From positions 45,724,659-45,788,658 of the forward strand of contig CM049313.1 in assembly GCA_026874595.1 (NCBI GenBank): a stretch of 64,000 nt of DNA, given 5' to 3'. Under the pieces are notes generated by a model. It saw nothing but the letters and a program-made list of their open reading frames with translations. It ran no database searches and was not told the DNA's origin. The translations under genes were made by a program, and so were the position numbers. The stretch is from Sipunculus nudus (lineage: Eukaryota; Annelida; Sipuncula; Golfingiida; Sipunculidae). Below are positions 24,981-37,039 of the stretch, in pieces. The stretch's first letter is position 1; each line of letters opens with the position of its first letter.

Positions 24981-26155
24981 GTATCCGCCAAAACGAAGTT
25001 TTGCGGATACTATGTTTTTGACCGAGTTCCTCCACCGCCGCGGCGTTCGTTTCCAGAGAGCTCCTCTGAGACTAATGGACCGATTTTTCCCAAACTTACA
25101 CCTATTATCGGGTCACATGTGAACTGGTGCCTAACCAATTTGCATTGACCTCTGACCTTTCCTCTCTATCCAGTGTCCATTTGTGGGTCTGTTTCCACTC
25201 ATAAACCCTCATATCTCGGGAACCGTTTGACCGATCAGGAAATAAAATTGATACAAATGTAGCCCTTGGATTGCTTTATAACATACACAAAAAATGGTGG
25301 CGCCACCTGTAACCATGTTTGCACAGTGTCCATCTGTTCATCTGCCTTGGGTTAAAATCACTCATATCTCTGCAGTGAATTGACTAATTCACCTGAAATT
25401 CGTCATGTGTATACATCCAGGATAGCTTTCTTGATTTTATGACAGGTGGCGCCACCTACGTTCACGTTCACGCTGATGACATCCAAGCTTATATCTCGGG
25501 AACCGTTTGACCGATCAGGAAATAAAATTTATACAAATGTAGCCCTTTGATAGCTCTGTAACATACACAAAAAATGGTGGCGCCACCTGTAACAATGTTT
25601 GCACAGCGTCTGTCTGTTAGTCTGCCGTGGCCTAAAATTACTCATTTCTCTGTAGTGGTTCGACATAACTGCCTAAAATTTTGCAGGTTTATACATCGTG
25701 GACAGCTTTCTTGATTTAATGACAGGTGGCGCCACCTACATTCTAGTTAACGCTGGACACATCCAAGCTCATATCTCAGGAACCATTTGACCGATTGGGC
25801 CAAAATTGTGCATGTGTTTAGATCTCACATAGGTCTTTATCATACACAAAACTGGAGGGGTTACCTGCAAAGATTTTTGCACAGTGTTTGTCTGTTTGTC
25901 TGCCATGGGCAAAAATCGCTCATATACATGTAGTGGTTTGACTTTTCTGCCTAAAATTTTGCAGGTGTATACAACTTGGACAGCTTTCTGGATTTGTGGT
26001 AGGTGGCACAACCTACATACACATTTAGGCTGCAGACATCCATGCTAATATGCAACATACCTCACTCTATTTCCCCTTGCCACTCAATCCATGCCTCACT
26101 ATCCGATTTTGGCAGATACATGTAGTCACTTGTCGGTTACCCGTATTCTAGTTTT
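24981..26155 (+). mobile_element. Family C element nested in family A, copy 3
   Basis: The 5' end GTATCCGCCAAAAC pairs with GTTTTGCGGATAC as a near-perfect stem. The opening 13-mer recurs inverted at 26107-26119 with one mismatch. It is followed by tagtcacttgtcggtta and CTAGT next to TTT. Core units start near 25324, 25602 and 25879 (period about 278 bp), with intact GGTGGCGCCACC at 25299, 25447, 25578 and 25728. The host family A core resumes after the copy at 'tttttctctatttttgaga', so both boundaries are clear. The insertion point is a T-run. Confidence 0.82.
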
Positions 26156-26335
26156 AAAAGTTTACACATTTTTCTCTATTTTTGAGATATATAAATACAG
26201 ACTAAATCTTGGCCTGTTGGTTAATCTGTTTGATGCTTCAGTTGAATGGGTATATACTACCATTCTGATGATAAAATTTCCTTTTGCGAATCTCTTCCCA
26301 GTCAGCTGAGCGTCATGACCCATGGGTCACTTGTT

Positions 26336-26760
26336 ATTAATAGGTTTACACTTGTCTTGTTTAATTGTGAATATCCTGTCACATTTATTTATGGATATGT
26401 AGTGAATAAATACATGGCGTTTTCATAGAAAATGTATATACATTTTCTTTCAATGGAATGAAAAAGCATCCATTTTCTGTATGTCATGTCTGTATTACCA
26501 TAACATAATTAATTTGCTATATATTACTGCAATACATCATTGATAAATGACAAATTCTAATAGGATTACTTCAACAAAATCAGTTTCCTGCCCAGACTGT
26601 TCCACTTGGAGATAATTTAATGACATGTCTCTTATGAATTGGTACATTTTCAAGCTTTAATATGAGAGCTAGCTAGCTTAATTTGTAGTCAGGAAATCTG
26701 TATACCAGTTTTTATGTCCATCTGGTTTGAAAGACTATATATATATATTCATAGGTTCCT

Positions 26761-26764
<4 letters not shown>
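26336..26764. other. AT-rich unique sequence
   Basis: No gene or repeat terminus was recognised between the family A 3' end and the TA microsatellite. Confidence 0.5.
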
Positions 26765-26805
<41 letters not shown>

Positions 26806-26812
26806 TAGAATT
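26765..26812 (+). repeat. (TA)n microsatellite, left of the pogo-like element
   Basis: About 24 TA units run directly into the CAG terminus of the transposon at 26813. A similar array continues on the other side (28108-28171), so the transposon appears to have landed in one TA array. Confidence 0.9.
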
Positions 26813-28101
26813 TGCTTAATTGCATGAACCATTTGCCAGACAAATCAATTGCAGTTGCCCGAAATTGCAATTAAGCGGAGTCAAGATTATTTAATATATT
26901 TGCATCTGTAATTGGTCACCAGTTATACAAGACCAGCACCACTAGCAACGATTCAAATACACCAGTCATTTGAAACCTAATTTTAATATTAAAACAAGAC
27001 GAAAATCATAAAAATAAATTTATTAAAAATTTCTATACAATATTATGTACAAATTTAAAAAGTAACATTGAAATGCAAAATGGGGAACATTACTGTTCTT
27101 CTCTGTCCTTGCTAGGTGCGTCCATAAAAATTACACTTCAAATATGAAATCAAATATGAAACATCATCATATGAATCATCAAACATAAAGCTGTCGACGT
27201 TCACTTGAAAAAGTCTGTAACTTGTTTCTGCTTGGTGCAAGCAGCAGCTCAGTCGTGGATCTGTGTCTCCAGTTGATAGAAATGGTAAAAAATGTTACAG
27301 TTTTTCTCCAAGTATCGACGTATTGTTTGAAGGGCCTGAAATGCCTGGTGTGATGTAGAGATAACATGCTGTCCCTCGTGATCTGCACCATCTGTGTCAG
27401 GATCTGGTCCTTGGTTTTCTTGTGGTTGAGTCGCAGATCTCCTGGTCAGTGAGGTCACGCCATGGCATTCTGCTGTGTCATCAATGGCAATGTAGTTAGA
27501 TAAGTCTTCAGCTGACATGTTTGGTGGTAGTGCATCATCTTGAGCTGTTACTGATTCCACTGTTGGTGTACAGAAGCCAGCTTTTGTAAAACATGTTGAC
27601 AATAGTAGGTTTGCTGACATGTTTTCATTACCTTTGAGGGAAGCGGCAAACATCTTACAGAATCAAAGGGAATGTTCATAATCTTTCAATCTCTTTTTTT
27701 AATGAGCTGACACGTAGATAAACAAACTCTGGATTTCACAAAGCGGATAGCATCATACAACATCAAGGGAAAGATAAAGCTCAAGCCAAGTTCTAACAAG
27801 GCATTAATTAATTGTGCCCCACGCTCGTGCCCGGTCTCACTCACACCCAAGCACAATGAGTTAATATGTAGTCCGTCACGTGTCATTGGAGCGTGAATGC
27901 AAGACTGGCTTGCAGTTTGCAGGAGAACTGGAACAAAAATCACGAAATTTCCCTTGCAGTTGCCTGGAATTTGCAAATGACCGAATTGCATTTAGCCGAA
28001 AAAATATAGTGGCTTTTCAAAGGAAATGGTTTTGGTTTACAAAAATACTTGCAATAACCGATAGTTTGCAATTGGCCTACTTGCAGTTGACTTGAGGCAA
28101 C

Positions 28102-28103
<2 letters not shown>
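26813..28103 (-). mobile_element. Non-autonomous pogo/Tigger-like DNA transposon, element 1
   Basis: The left end reads CAGTAGAATTTGCTTAATTG, close to known pogo termini. The right end read inward starts CAGTTGCCTCAAGTCAAC. The two ends match well only at CAGT and at TGCA/AAG words, so the termini are diverged. Motifs of the type TTGCAATT/TTGCAGTT recur many times near both ends, like subterminal transposase-binding sites. The element is 1,291 bp and contains only a transposase tail frame on the minus strand. A conserved block AAACCAAAACCATTTCCT sits 65 bp in from the right end, exactly as in element 2 at its left end, which makes the two one family. Confidence 0.75.
27249..27653 (-). pseudogene. 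Pogo/Tigger transposase, C-terminal remnant
   Basis: The 134-codon frame is the C-terminal tail of a pogo/Tigger (CENP-B-like, DDE_1 superfamily) transposase. It shows CFTKAGF, then a block with YIAIDDTAECHG, an acidic Asp/Gly-rich linker, and a final helix with IRRYLEK and FYQLETQI. The N-terminal helix-turn-helix DNA-binding region and the catalytic DDE domain are absent, so it cannot catalyse transposition. An ATG opens the frame inside the deletion derivative. The blocks align with the frame at 42513-42998. It is classed as a remnant, though the open frame could still be translated. Confidence 0.7.

Positions 28104-28107
<4 letters not shown>

Positions 28108-28171
<64 letters not shown>
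28108..28171 (+). repeat. (TA)n microsatellite, right of the pogo-like element
   Basis: About 32 TA units, uninterrupted. A spurious frame rich in Ile-Tyr repeats crosses it on both strands and is not a gene. Confidence 0.95.
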
Positions 28172-28174
<3 letters not shown>

Positions 28175-28285
28175 TAAACCTGCTGCTATTGTATAAGGAA
28201 TATATACTAGAATTAGTTCATTTAATGAAATTGCTAGTTCATCTGATTTATTGGTCAATTATTAAGTTGTTTCAGAGCCAGTTCC

Positions 28286-28311
<26 letters not shown>
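28286..28311 (+). repeat. T homopolymer tract
   Basis: An uninterrupted run of about 26 T. No retroposon body was recognised next to it. Confidence 0.95.
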
Positions 28312-28317
<6 letters not shown>

Positions 28318-28552
28318 AGGTTGTATCAACAAAACTAGAAGTAGCCCCAAACTACATACCTGCACCAGGATATTAATAAATCTTTGGTGTAAGCAACATA
28401 TAAAAAATATAAAGAATTGTTCCTATGGCGTTACCTTAATGAACCCTCTAACATGTTTCTGTTCATAACTTTTTGTATGCATCTTGATCTGTTACAGCTT
28501 TGACATATCCACTAGACTTGTGATACCATCTGAAATTTCTTCATTTTTATAC

Positions 28553-29056
28553 ACTCGTCATATGATATATAATGATATATTGACCATCCAACCTTCATGC
28601 CATCCAGCCGTCATGCTGTCTGGCCATTAACTTTTAATGTCACCATGATAACTTACTGGGGCTTTGATGGATTTTCTACCAAACTCACCATTACTACTCA
28701 CCAACAAATTATCTCATTGGGGGTCATATTGGGTCACCAGGCTACTTTGTTGTGTCGCCATGATAACTTGAATATGAAGGATTTGATAAAACTCATCAGA
28801 AATGTTAAAAAGAAAAATATATCTCACCTAACTTTGATTTCCAGCAAAATCCACACATATTTAATGAGGTCTGAGGATATAACACTTTGGTGACCTACTA
28901 AAAATTCTGTGGATTTTTATGAAACTCATTATACATATTTACCAACAGAGTTTCTCACCTGAATTATATTCTCATCAAAATTCATGCATATTTATTGAGG
29001 TCAGAGTTCACCAGATACACAACAGGTGTATTATTCATGTTTGCGGTGCTCTTGTT
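28553..29056 (+). mobile_element. Family E Helentron-like element, copy 1
   Basis: The 5' end is a decayed CGTCATATGAT hairpin. The interior has 'ataacttactggggctttga', 'accaaactcaccatt' and repeated 'tgaggtc' and 'tctcac' words. The 3' end is caacaggtgtattattcatg, then tttgcggtgct and CTTGTT. It is the same length and order as copy 2, which lies about 780 bp downstream in the same orientation. It has no coding capacity. Confidence 0.68.
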
Positions 29057-29831
29057 ACATATACGTTCTATTTTTGACTGGAATTGAAGTCCTCTCTAGA
29101 AGACATTTTAAACAAAATTACAATTGCTGTATGGGTAAAATAATTTCATTATGTATATTTAATTATTCTCAGCTTCAAATACTTGAATTATAATTAAACT
29201 TGAATGATTATATGTAGACAGAACATACAATATGGTAACATGCTTATTAAGGTGGTTTGTATTTATTTGCTTAAGTCTCTTGCCCAACTGCAAAAATGCC
29301 ATGGGTGTAAACTGTAAAATAAAGCAAATTAGCACTGAAAATAGTAATTAAATTTGATTTTAATTTTCTTAGGTTAATTGACAAAATCAGTCAAATATCT
29401 CTTGCTGTTCACCTAATTATCTTAACACTAAAAGGAAAAACAGATTACAGTAGTCCTGATGAGGTATTAGTTTTGTCTGGATGATAACTGATGATTTTAG
29501 TTTTAATTAAGAAACAGAGATTCCATAATTTGGCTTGACAATTTAAACACATCATAAGACATCAATATTTGGTTGTTTTAATATTGATTATCTTAATTGT
29601 GAAACCTCAAGAATAAATCTACTTGATTTTCCAGCCATCTCTCACTGAATCTGGCATGTCCCAGTGTGTGTTTTATAACTGCAAGTACAATTCAAGGTAA
29701 CATGATTTGCATGCTCCTAGTAAAAATATCCGTTTTATAAAATTTGAACCCCTTCCGGGTCAACCTTGGTTCTGTTTCACAGATCCCACCTCTAATACAG
29801 TTGCATGTGATGAGTTGTAGTGCACTTTCTT
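29057..29831. other. AT-rich unique sequence with frequent TAATTA-type words
   Basis: No gene was seen. TTAATT/AATTAA words are dense, as expected from the base composition, so no binding-site claim is made. Confidence 0.5.
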
Positions 29832-30355
29832 ATATGCCCGTCATATGATGGGAGTATTATGGTATACTCATCAACCGTCTGTTTACCGGTACTTTAAGTG
29901 TCACTTGGATAACTAACCAGGGCTTTGACGGATTCTCACAAAACTCACCATAAGTACTTGCTAACAGATTATCTCACCAAAGATCAATTATGAGCAACGT
30001 CCATGCATATTTTATTAGGTGACTGGTCACACGGCTACTTTATGGTGTCAGTACAATAACTTTCTAAAATATGATGGATTTTGATCAAACTCATCAAAAA
30101 TGTAAATCAATAAAATATCTTGCCAAAGTTTGATTTCCAGCAAAATCCACCCATAATTAATGAGGTGAGAGGTCACTGCACTTTGGAGGCAACTTTTGAA
30201 TGTAATTAGCAAAAATCCTATGGATATATTCATGAAACTCATTATACATATTTACCAAGGAGTTTCTCACCTGATTTACCTTCCTATCAAAATTCACACA
30301 TATTTCAGAGGTCACAAGATACACAACGGGCATATTATGCATGTTTGCGGTGCTT
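29832..30355 (+). mobile_element. Family E Helentron-like element, copy 2
   Basis: The 5' end carries the hairpin CCCGTCATATGATGGG (29837-29852). The 10-mer ATATGCCCGT (29832-29841) recurs inverted as ACGGGCATAT at 30326-30335, just before attatgcatgtttgcggtgct. The interior parallels copy 1 (ccagggctttga, caaaactcaccat, gatttccagcaaaatccac). The terminus is a decayed CTTGTT. It is non-coding. Confidence 0.72.
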
Positions 30356-30619
30356 TGCTCTTCATTGCACAGGATAAAGTTTTGATCAATACCCTGGCCG
30401 AGGCATGTATGTGGTCTCTGACTGCTTTTTAATAATCATTATTTTGTTGATATACCTTATAAAAGGATTACACATATTATGTGAAATTTGATATTATTGA
30501 AAACTAAAAGATAACATATTTTTTATATTTAATTAAACTATGTATATTTGCACATCTGATGCATACATAGAAAATTTACATCAGACAGTAATGATTTACA
30601 ATAATTAAACCATCCATCT

Positions 30620-30885
30620 ATGCATTAACCATGCAGGCACAAATTGTAACCACTGGAACTGAAACCCATGGAGGTCCATGATAATCTCCTTTGAAACCTG
30701 AAATTAGGTCTGTTACCCATGTCCTCTTAGCTATGGGGCTAAGAAGTAAACCCCCCTTAAATATTTAAACTTTGATACAAAAACTCCAGTAACTGAACAA
30801 CTAATGCATTGATCACCATGATTCTTTGCATGCATATTCATCATGTGTGTTTAATCAGTTCCTGCAGATTGGTTGTACTCTTAAA
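30620..30885 (+). repeat. Family A core fragment
   Basis: A single core unit without either terminus: 'ggcacaaattgtaacc', 'aggtctgttacccatg', 'gatacaaaaactccagtaac', 'atgattctttgcatg' and 'ttcctgcaga'. The palindrome at its end is lost. Confidence 0.65.
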
Positions 30886-31888
30886 TTAAAAATCACATGA
30901 ACTGCGTTACAGATACAGTTTTATAGTTAAGTTGCAATCAAAAATAAAAAAGAAATTTGTCTGTTTCCCATGAATTTCCCAGTGTCTATGATGGGAAAAG
31001 ATTCTGTGTGTCACCAGTCAAATCTTTTTTCTTGTAAAATCATTTCATAACAAGATGAACTCACAGGAATAGGCCTACCATCTGATGGCTATACGTGCTT
31101 CAGCTTTCAAGACATTCATGGGGAAGATCCTGCAGTGTAACAGTATAAAATGTCACAACATTATAACGCAAACAAAAACAAGAAATATAGGAAGTAATTT
31201 AGACATCAAAGCAGAAGATCACATGGTTAAAACTAGCAGAGAATATTGCCGGGCTGAACTGTTTGTATCGTGAGAATGTCACTTAGTGCAGAAATTGATA
31301 CTACTTCTTGTCATGATATGAAAATTTCAGTACTTTGGCAGAGAACAAGAACTTCACTTTGTTCAAAATGCCACTCATTGTTGGATTCCAACAGAGTACT
31401 GAGTTGCTGTGACAGGTCCATTAGGCTGTAGTTTCTTCCATTAGATGGAAAATGTACATATTGAATTTCTGATTTACGTCAACCTAGTGCCTCCTTGCCA
31501 AGATTTGACCATAACATAATGATGTCAGGGAACGGGCAGTATGATTTTCATGTCAGATAAAGGGTAAATTACTTAATTATGTGTTTATAAATAGAAATAA
31601 TGCACCAAGTTAAGTTTTATTTAATTTAATGTAGTCATATTTAGATTTTTGATACCATGAAACCTTACAAAAAGGGAGCTGGCTGATGTTGTCTGGAATG
31701 GATGTGCCTAGATAAATGTAACATTGTGGATGTTGTTATCTTGAAGAAATTTCAAAGAATACAATCAGATTCAATCTATTATATATAAGAGCTTGTCAAA
31801 AAACCAGAGATAGTCATTTGTGTAAATCAATGTGTCTTGGATTTTTAAAAATCTTAACAAATTGGGTCAATGCTCAGTCATTAGTAAT
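30886..31888. other. AT-rich unique sequence, no gene seen
   Basis: A 62-codon plus frame (31085-31273) has no domain features. Nothing else recognisable. Confidence 0.5.
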
Positions 31889-33707
31889 GAAAACCATAAT
31901 TAAAGAAATACCATAAATAAGATGTCGTCAATTTTGCATATTTATTGTCCAGAGAAAAATTTAATTGTCAGTAAATTATGTGTGGAGCACTTCATCAGTT
32001 TCACTAATTGTACAACTGATATTAACAGCTGATCCATTAAGTTTTTTATGGAAGTCATTTAAAAGTATTTCTATGTGGAGTAATCTTAGTATATTGACAT
32101 TTTCTGCAAAAGGAAAATGAGTTCTGTGTGATTACTTACTTGAAGAACCCTGGTCATAGAACCATTAGTGGAAAATAAATGCTTTCTTTCTTCAGGGTGC
32201 TCTTAGGTTAGTAGTGAACAATTTTCCTTGTCTGAAAATTAATGAATGGACCCCTTACTGTTGTTCATAGATCGAGCTACTCTGCTATAGAACAGGTCAG
32301 GAGGGACCACTGTAAAATATGGCTAAAGGGCCTTGGCCATAAAGTTAAAGAATCCGGTACTAATCTATAGCCTCAAATTATAAGTAAAATTTCAGCAAAG
32401 CCAGATGGACAGAATCATAAGCTACAATTTATGTATATGTGTATATATATACTTCCAGCCCAACACAAAACATGGATACTCCAGGGTATTTAATGAAAAG
32501 ACATGTGCAACTGTGGTTACCCTAGCAGACATTCATAATGATACCTTGTCTATGGACCAATCATTAAATTATTTAATTTAATAATTCATGGAAATTAGAA
32601 GGTGTTAAATGCTAAAACATAATTATACTCTCTCGAACTGTTATATAAACTTGGGTATACCGTATAAATTTTGTCATGCGAGGACTTTCGCTTCAGGCAG
32701 AATTGACATTTTAATTATCTAAGTGAGGACAGAATCTTTCATGACCCCTGCATGACTCTAAAATAAAAAAATTTTGATATCTCTTGTCTTTGTTATTCTG
32801 TGCAGTAACTTCTATAGACACTGTGACAGGTTCATATATGACCTCAATAAATCAAGTCAGGATGTTTGAATCCTGGAAGTTTAATACTTTAAGTGAAGTT
32901 TAATACATAAACTTCAGGCAAAATGGTTTTTAAAGAGTGATAAAAATAAAAAAATCATCTAATATTAATGTGAAGGAACAATGTTAAATTATGCATTGGT
33001 GATTTCAAAGCTTATTCTTTAATTGTGCTAAGTCAGAAAAGTTGATGCTGGAAAAGGGTGGGTGGTAATGAGAGACAGCAGATGTTCCTTCTGGGCCGTA
33101 TTTCATGTAGATAGGTAGAGCTTGATCTCCAAGGTACATCCTTTGTACGTCTTACCCTGGAACTGGGTCCATTCTGGTTCAGGAGGTCTCAGGTAACGAG
33201 CTGTATACTGATTAAAGGGAATTTTCAGGTAAAAGGAATGTCTGCATGGAGGTGAAAGTTAATGAACACCACCTGAGGTTGGTAATGAAGGACTGACTAT
33301 ACCTTCATCAGTATATTATATTCTTAATAAACTCCTCCAAGGAAAATCGTTTCATTGATCTTGGAAATTCTCTGGAAGTTGGCTGGGAAATAAAAATGTG
33401 TAAATTGTCAGAAAACCAGTGCTACCAACTTACTATATATTTTTTTATGTTGAGCATTCTAAGAGTAACGTAATAAACTGAAAAATGATTTTATCAGTAA
33501 CCATTTCTTATTAACTATACATTTAGACAAATTATATTCAAATAACTCTGACAGATTTGAAACTTTTACAATCAGCTTTGTGAGATATATGAAAGTTTCA
33601 AGGAACCCATAATATGCAAAATGAATTATTTCCTTATGTTTTCCAAAGTAATTTGCCATACAAGCTAGATAACACATAAAAAATGGTTATTGTTGGATTT
33701 CATTAGA
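31889..33707 (+). repeat. Segmental tandem duplication, unit 1
   Basis: About 1.8 kb. Blocks at 31889-32490, 33054-33265 and 33334-33690 recur in the same order at 33708-34305, 35345-35552 and 35904-36270. Landmarks include gaaccctggtcatagaaccatt, gtggtaatgagagacagca and ccagtgctaccaac. The copies are clearly diverged and carry indels, so the duplication is older than those at 14793 and 56177. Confidence 0.8.
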
Positions 33708-36280
33708 AATGAACACCAAATTTAAAGTATTACCATAAATAAGTTGTCATTATTTTTTTATATTCATAGTCAAGAGAAAGAAAAAATAATTGTGAATGAA
33801 TTATGTGTGGAGAACTTCATAAGTTTCACTAATTGTATGACTGACATTAACAGCTTGTCCATTAAGTTTCTTATGGAAGTTATTTAAAAGTACTTCAGTG
33901 TGGAGTAATCTTAGTATATTGACATTTCCTGCAACAGAAAATGAGTTTTGTTTGATTACTTCATTGAAGAACCCTGGTCATAGAACCATTAGTGGAAAAT
34001 AAATGCTTCCTTTCTTCAGGGTGCTCTTAGGTTAGTAGTGAACAATTTTCCTTGTCTGAAAATTAATGAATGGACCCATTACTGTTGTTCATGACTTCAG
34101 CTACTCTGCTATAGAACAGGTCAGAGGGACCACTGTTAAATATGGCTGAAGGCCTTGGCCATAAAGTTAATGAATCCAATTCCAACCTATAGCCACAAAG
34201 TAATCATAAGTAAAATTTCAGCAAAGCCAGAGAGAATCATAAGCTACAGTTTATGTATATGTGTATATACTTGCAGCCCAACAAAAACATGGATACCCTA
34301 GGGTATTTGATTACAAGGCCTGCAGGCTTAATGCGAACCTATGCAATTGGATATACACCAGGTATAGTGCTTCAGTGCTGAACCATTCCTTTTCAAGTAC
34401 ATGTGTAACATGTATATGAACATTGCCAGTACTCAACATTTTGAACAAGTAACAATTACAAAAACATCGCAGCTGAAATTCTGGAAAACGTGCACACAAC
34501 ACAATGATTGTAGCTGGCACCACCAGTCATGGATACAACAAAGCTATCAGAGATATATACTATTGCCCAATTTCAGACTGATATGTCAAACCCCTCTTGA
34601 GAAATAAGCAGAGACATACACTGTGCAAAAAATTATTGTAGGTGGCACCACCAGTCTTGTACGTGATAAAGCTATCAGATATGTATAAATATGCCCAATT
34701 TCAGGCTGATAAATCGAATTCCTCCGTAGAAATAAGCAGGCACATACACTGTGCAAACATTATTGTAGGTGGCGACACCTGTCTTGTGAATGAGAAAGCT
34801 GTCAATAACGCATAGACAGTTCAAAATAGCAGGCAAATACACCAAACTTTCCTCGAGTTTGATGCAATGGGCTGTCTGTGCCTAGGTGAGAAAGGCAGTT
34901 GCCCCAAGTGAACTGTGACAAATTGCTGGCCAAAGCTACTGCACTGAGTGAACTCTTGACCTGTCTAAACAGAGTGAACCTTTAACCTGTACCTGGCTTC
35001 ACTAAGTGAACTCTTTGACCTGTTGCTTATCCAACACAGTTGGCAGTCAAATCTTTAAATAGATCCAGACTGACCTTAGGGGCCAAATCTGATGCAGTGG
35101 GCAGTCTGGCAAAGCTATAAATAGAATGCAGCTACAGCAGTTAGTGAACTCTTGACCTATACCTTGCTGAACTGAGTGAACTCTTGACCTGTTGCCTAAT
35201 CTGATACAGTTTCCTGTCTTGCAAAGCTATAAATAGATCCAGACTGACCTTTTGCCTGTTGCCAAATCTGAAATATTTGGCAGTCTACCAAGCTATTTAA
35301 CCTAAAATCTAAATGTCTAGTGGCATGATGTAATAGATACTGACAAAAGGGTTGGTGGTAATGAGAGACAGCAAATGTTCCTTCTTGGCCGTATTTCATG
35401 TAGATAGAGTGGGCATGATCTCCACGGGTACATCTTGTGTACATCTTACCTGGAACTGGGTCCAATCTTGTGATGGCGGTCTCAGGTAACAAACTGTATA
35501 CTGATTAACAGGAATTTTTAGGCAAGAGGGATGCCTGGAGGTGAAAGTTAATCTCTTTGAAGAAATGTTAATTAATTAAAATGCAGATAGAACAAGAAAA
35601 TGTACAAAATACTTCTATTTTCATATCTAGCTGTAAATATATTGACCAGGATTTGGTGAAATTTCTGGGTTGGTAACTGAAAAACTTAATTTCATATGAT
35701 CAATGTTATCTCAATCAGCATTATTTTATACTTGAGACAGAATCTTCATTTTTCATAAGTAAAAATAAATATCAAACATAAATTTAAAAAAAATATCAGA
35801 AGTTTGAACTTAATTTGCTTTGATGTTTGAATAATTAAATTTTAGAATTAAAATTTGTTTAAATTTTTCTCCTTAATTACTGCCAGAGTGAGCTAATTTG
35901 GAACTCCCAGGAAATTTGTTTCATTGATCTTGGTATTTCTGTGGAAGTTGGCTGGCAATTAAAGTGTAAAATGTCAGGAAACCAGTGCTACCAACCTACT
36001 GTATATGTTCATTTATGTTGATCATTCTAAGAGGATTTTAATATACTGAAAAATGATTTTATCAGTAACCCTTTTTTATTAACTATACATTTAGACAAAT
36101 TTTATATGTTCAAAAAACTCAGACAGCTCTGAAACTTTTCGAACCAGTTTGTGACTTTTGAGATATATGAAAATTCCAATTAAGTAAATCATTTGAGTAT
36201 AAATTAATTATTTTCACCTGTTTTCTAAAGTAATTTGCCATTCAAGCTATATAACATAAAAAGTGCTTACTTATTCATAC
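33708..36280 (+). repeat. Segmental tandem duplication, unit 2, with inserted family B
   Basis: The same landmarks as unit 1, in the same order. About 560 bp present in unit 1 (roughly 32490-33054) is replaced here by an inverted family B piece (34309-35341). A further stretch at about 35553-35900 has no clear counterpart in unit 1. No coding sequence was recognised. The 98-codon minus frame at 35196-35492 spans the family B junction and is chance. Confidence 0.75.
34309..35341 (-). mobile_element. Family B element, inverted, 5'-truncated
   Basis: Read on the minus strand it ends with GGTTCGCATTAAGCCTGCAG, then GCCTTGTA. It contains the short palindrome modules (ggtggcaccacc near 34650, ggtggcgacacc near 34772) and the reiterated 'gttcactcagtg' words. 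It stops within the 'catgatgtaatagatactg' part of the family B interior, before any 5' end. Confidence 0.72.
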
Positions 36281-36522
36281 ATGAAGAGGTAGACAGTTTA
36301 GAATGAAAACCGCCACAAATATTTTTTACCATAAATTCCAGCAGTAGTTGAACTGTAATGTATCCTCCCTCTAGCAAAGTAAACAATTTTATATCCTGTC
36401 GGCTTTAATAAATAAATCCATTTTTTGCCACTGGTGTAATGCAACATATATGGTCATAGTTTGTATATCAGTCTGAACATACAGTACTATTACATTCATA
36501 TTTGGGAACATAAATTCTGTAA

Positions 36523-37039
36523 TTTTTAGCTCAGCTGACACCTGTTATCCTGCCTTCCAAAAAAGGGGCACAAATCATAAATGTTGGACCTTTAAACTTC
36601 TCATTTGACATCCAGGGAGGTCCTTATTATCAGTATGTATAAATAACTTTGGTATAATGGCAGCACCATTTCCAGTTTGGCAACAGGCCATGATCATTTC
36701 AGTATTTGTAAACAGCTTTGCCATAATGCCAGCATTAGGAGAGGAACATTTGCTGATCAATCATTTATTACCAGAAATGATGAAAACACTGTGGAATTTT
36801 GGAATTTCATATGTAAACAGTATTGTGATCTATCTTCACATTACACTTGCTTAAAAAGTGTGGCAGCATCTCTATGCGTTGAGAAGAGGTATGAGCCCAT
36901 TCAACTAATTACTAAACACACATGTACATGAAGAATAATCAAGTAAATCTCTAATAATGGTAATGTATGTATTCAACCAAGAATGATACATGCTGTGTAT
37001 TCCATCATGCAGGTTTACATAAGCCTTGTAGGCCTTGTT
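36523..37039 (+). mobile_element. Composite of family A 5' end and family B 3' end
   Basis: A TTTTTAGCTCAGCTGACAC start and one short A core piece (ggcacaaatcataaatgttgg) pass into family B-like words (ttggcaacaggcc, cagtatttgtaaacag). The end is a decayed family B terminus, cataagccttgtaggccttg followed by tttt. It is a heavily decayed nested pair or chimera. Confidence 0.5.

Larger units (their letters stand above)
23251..26335 (+). mobile_element. Family A Helentron-like element, longest tandem-core copy
   Basis: The 5' hairpin has arms AGCTCAGCTGACT and AGTCATCTGAGCT. A (GTCC/GTCT)n tract follows at about 23298-23348. About five core units follow, starting at 23357, 23684, 24020, 24359 and about 24709 (periods 327-350 bp). 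Each contains 'cacaaatcgtaac', 'ggtctctgttacccatatcc' and, near its end, GGTGGCGCCACC or a variant (23606, 23935, 24272). The 5' 10-mer GCTCAGCTGA (23256-23265) recurs inverted at 26302-26311, before the GACCCATGGGTC palindrome and acttgtt. A family C element (24981-26155) splits the last core. There is no coding capacity. Confidence 0.82.

Noticed and set aside
28037-28338. Frames rich in Ile-Tyr
   Set aside because: Direct translation of the TA microsatellite.
35196-35492. 98-codon minus frame
   Set aside because: It spans the junction between an inverted family B piece and duplicated DNA. The counterpart in unit 1 of the duplication is frameshifted.
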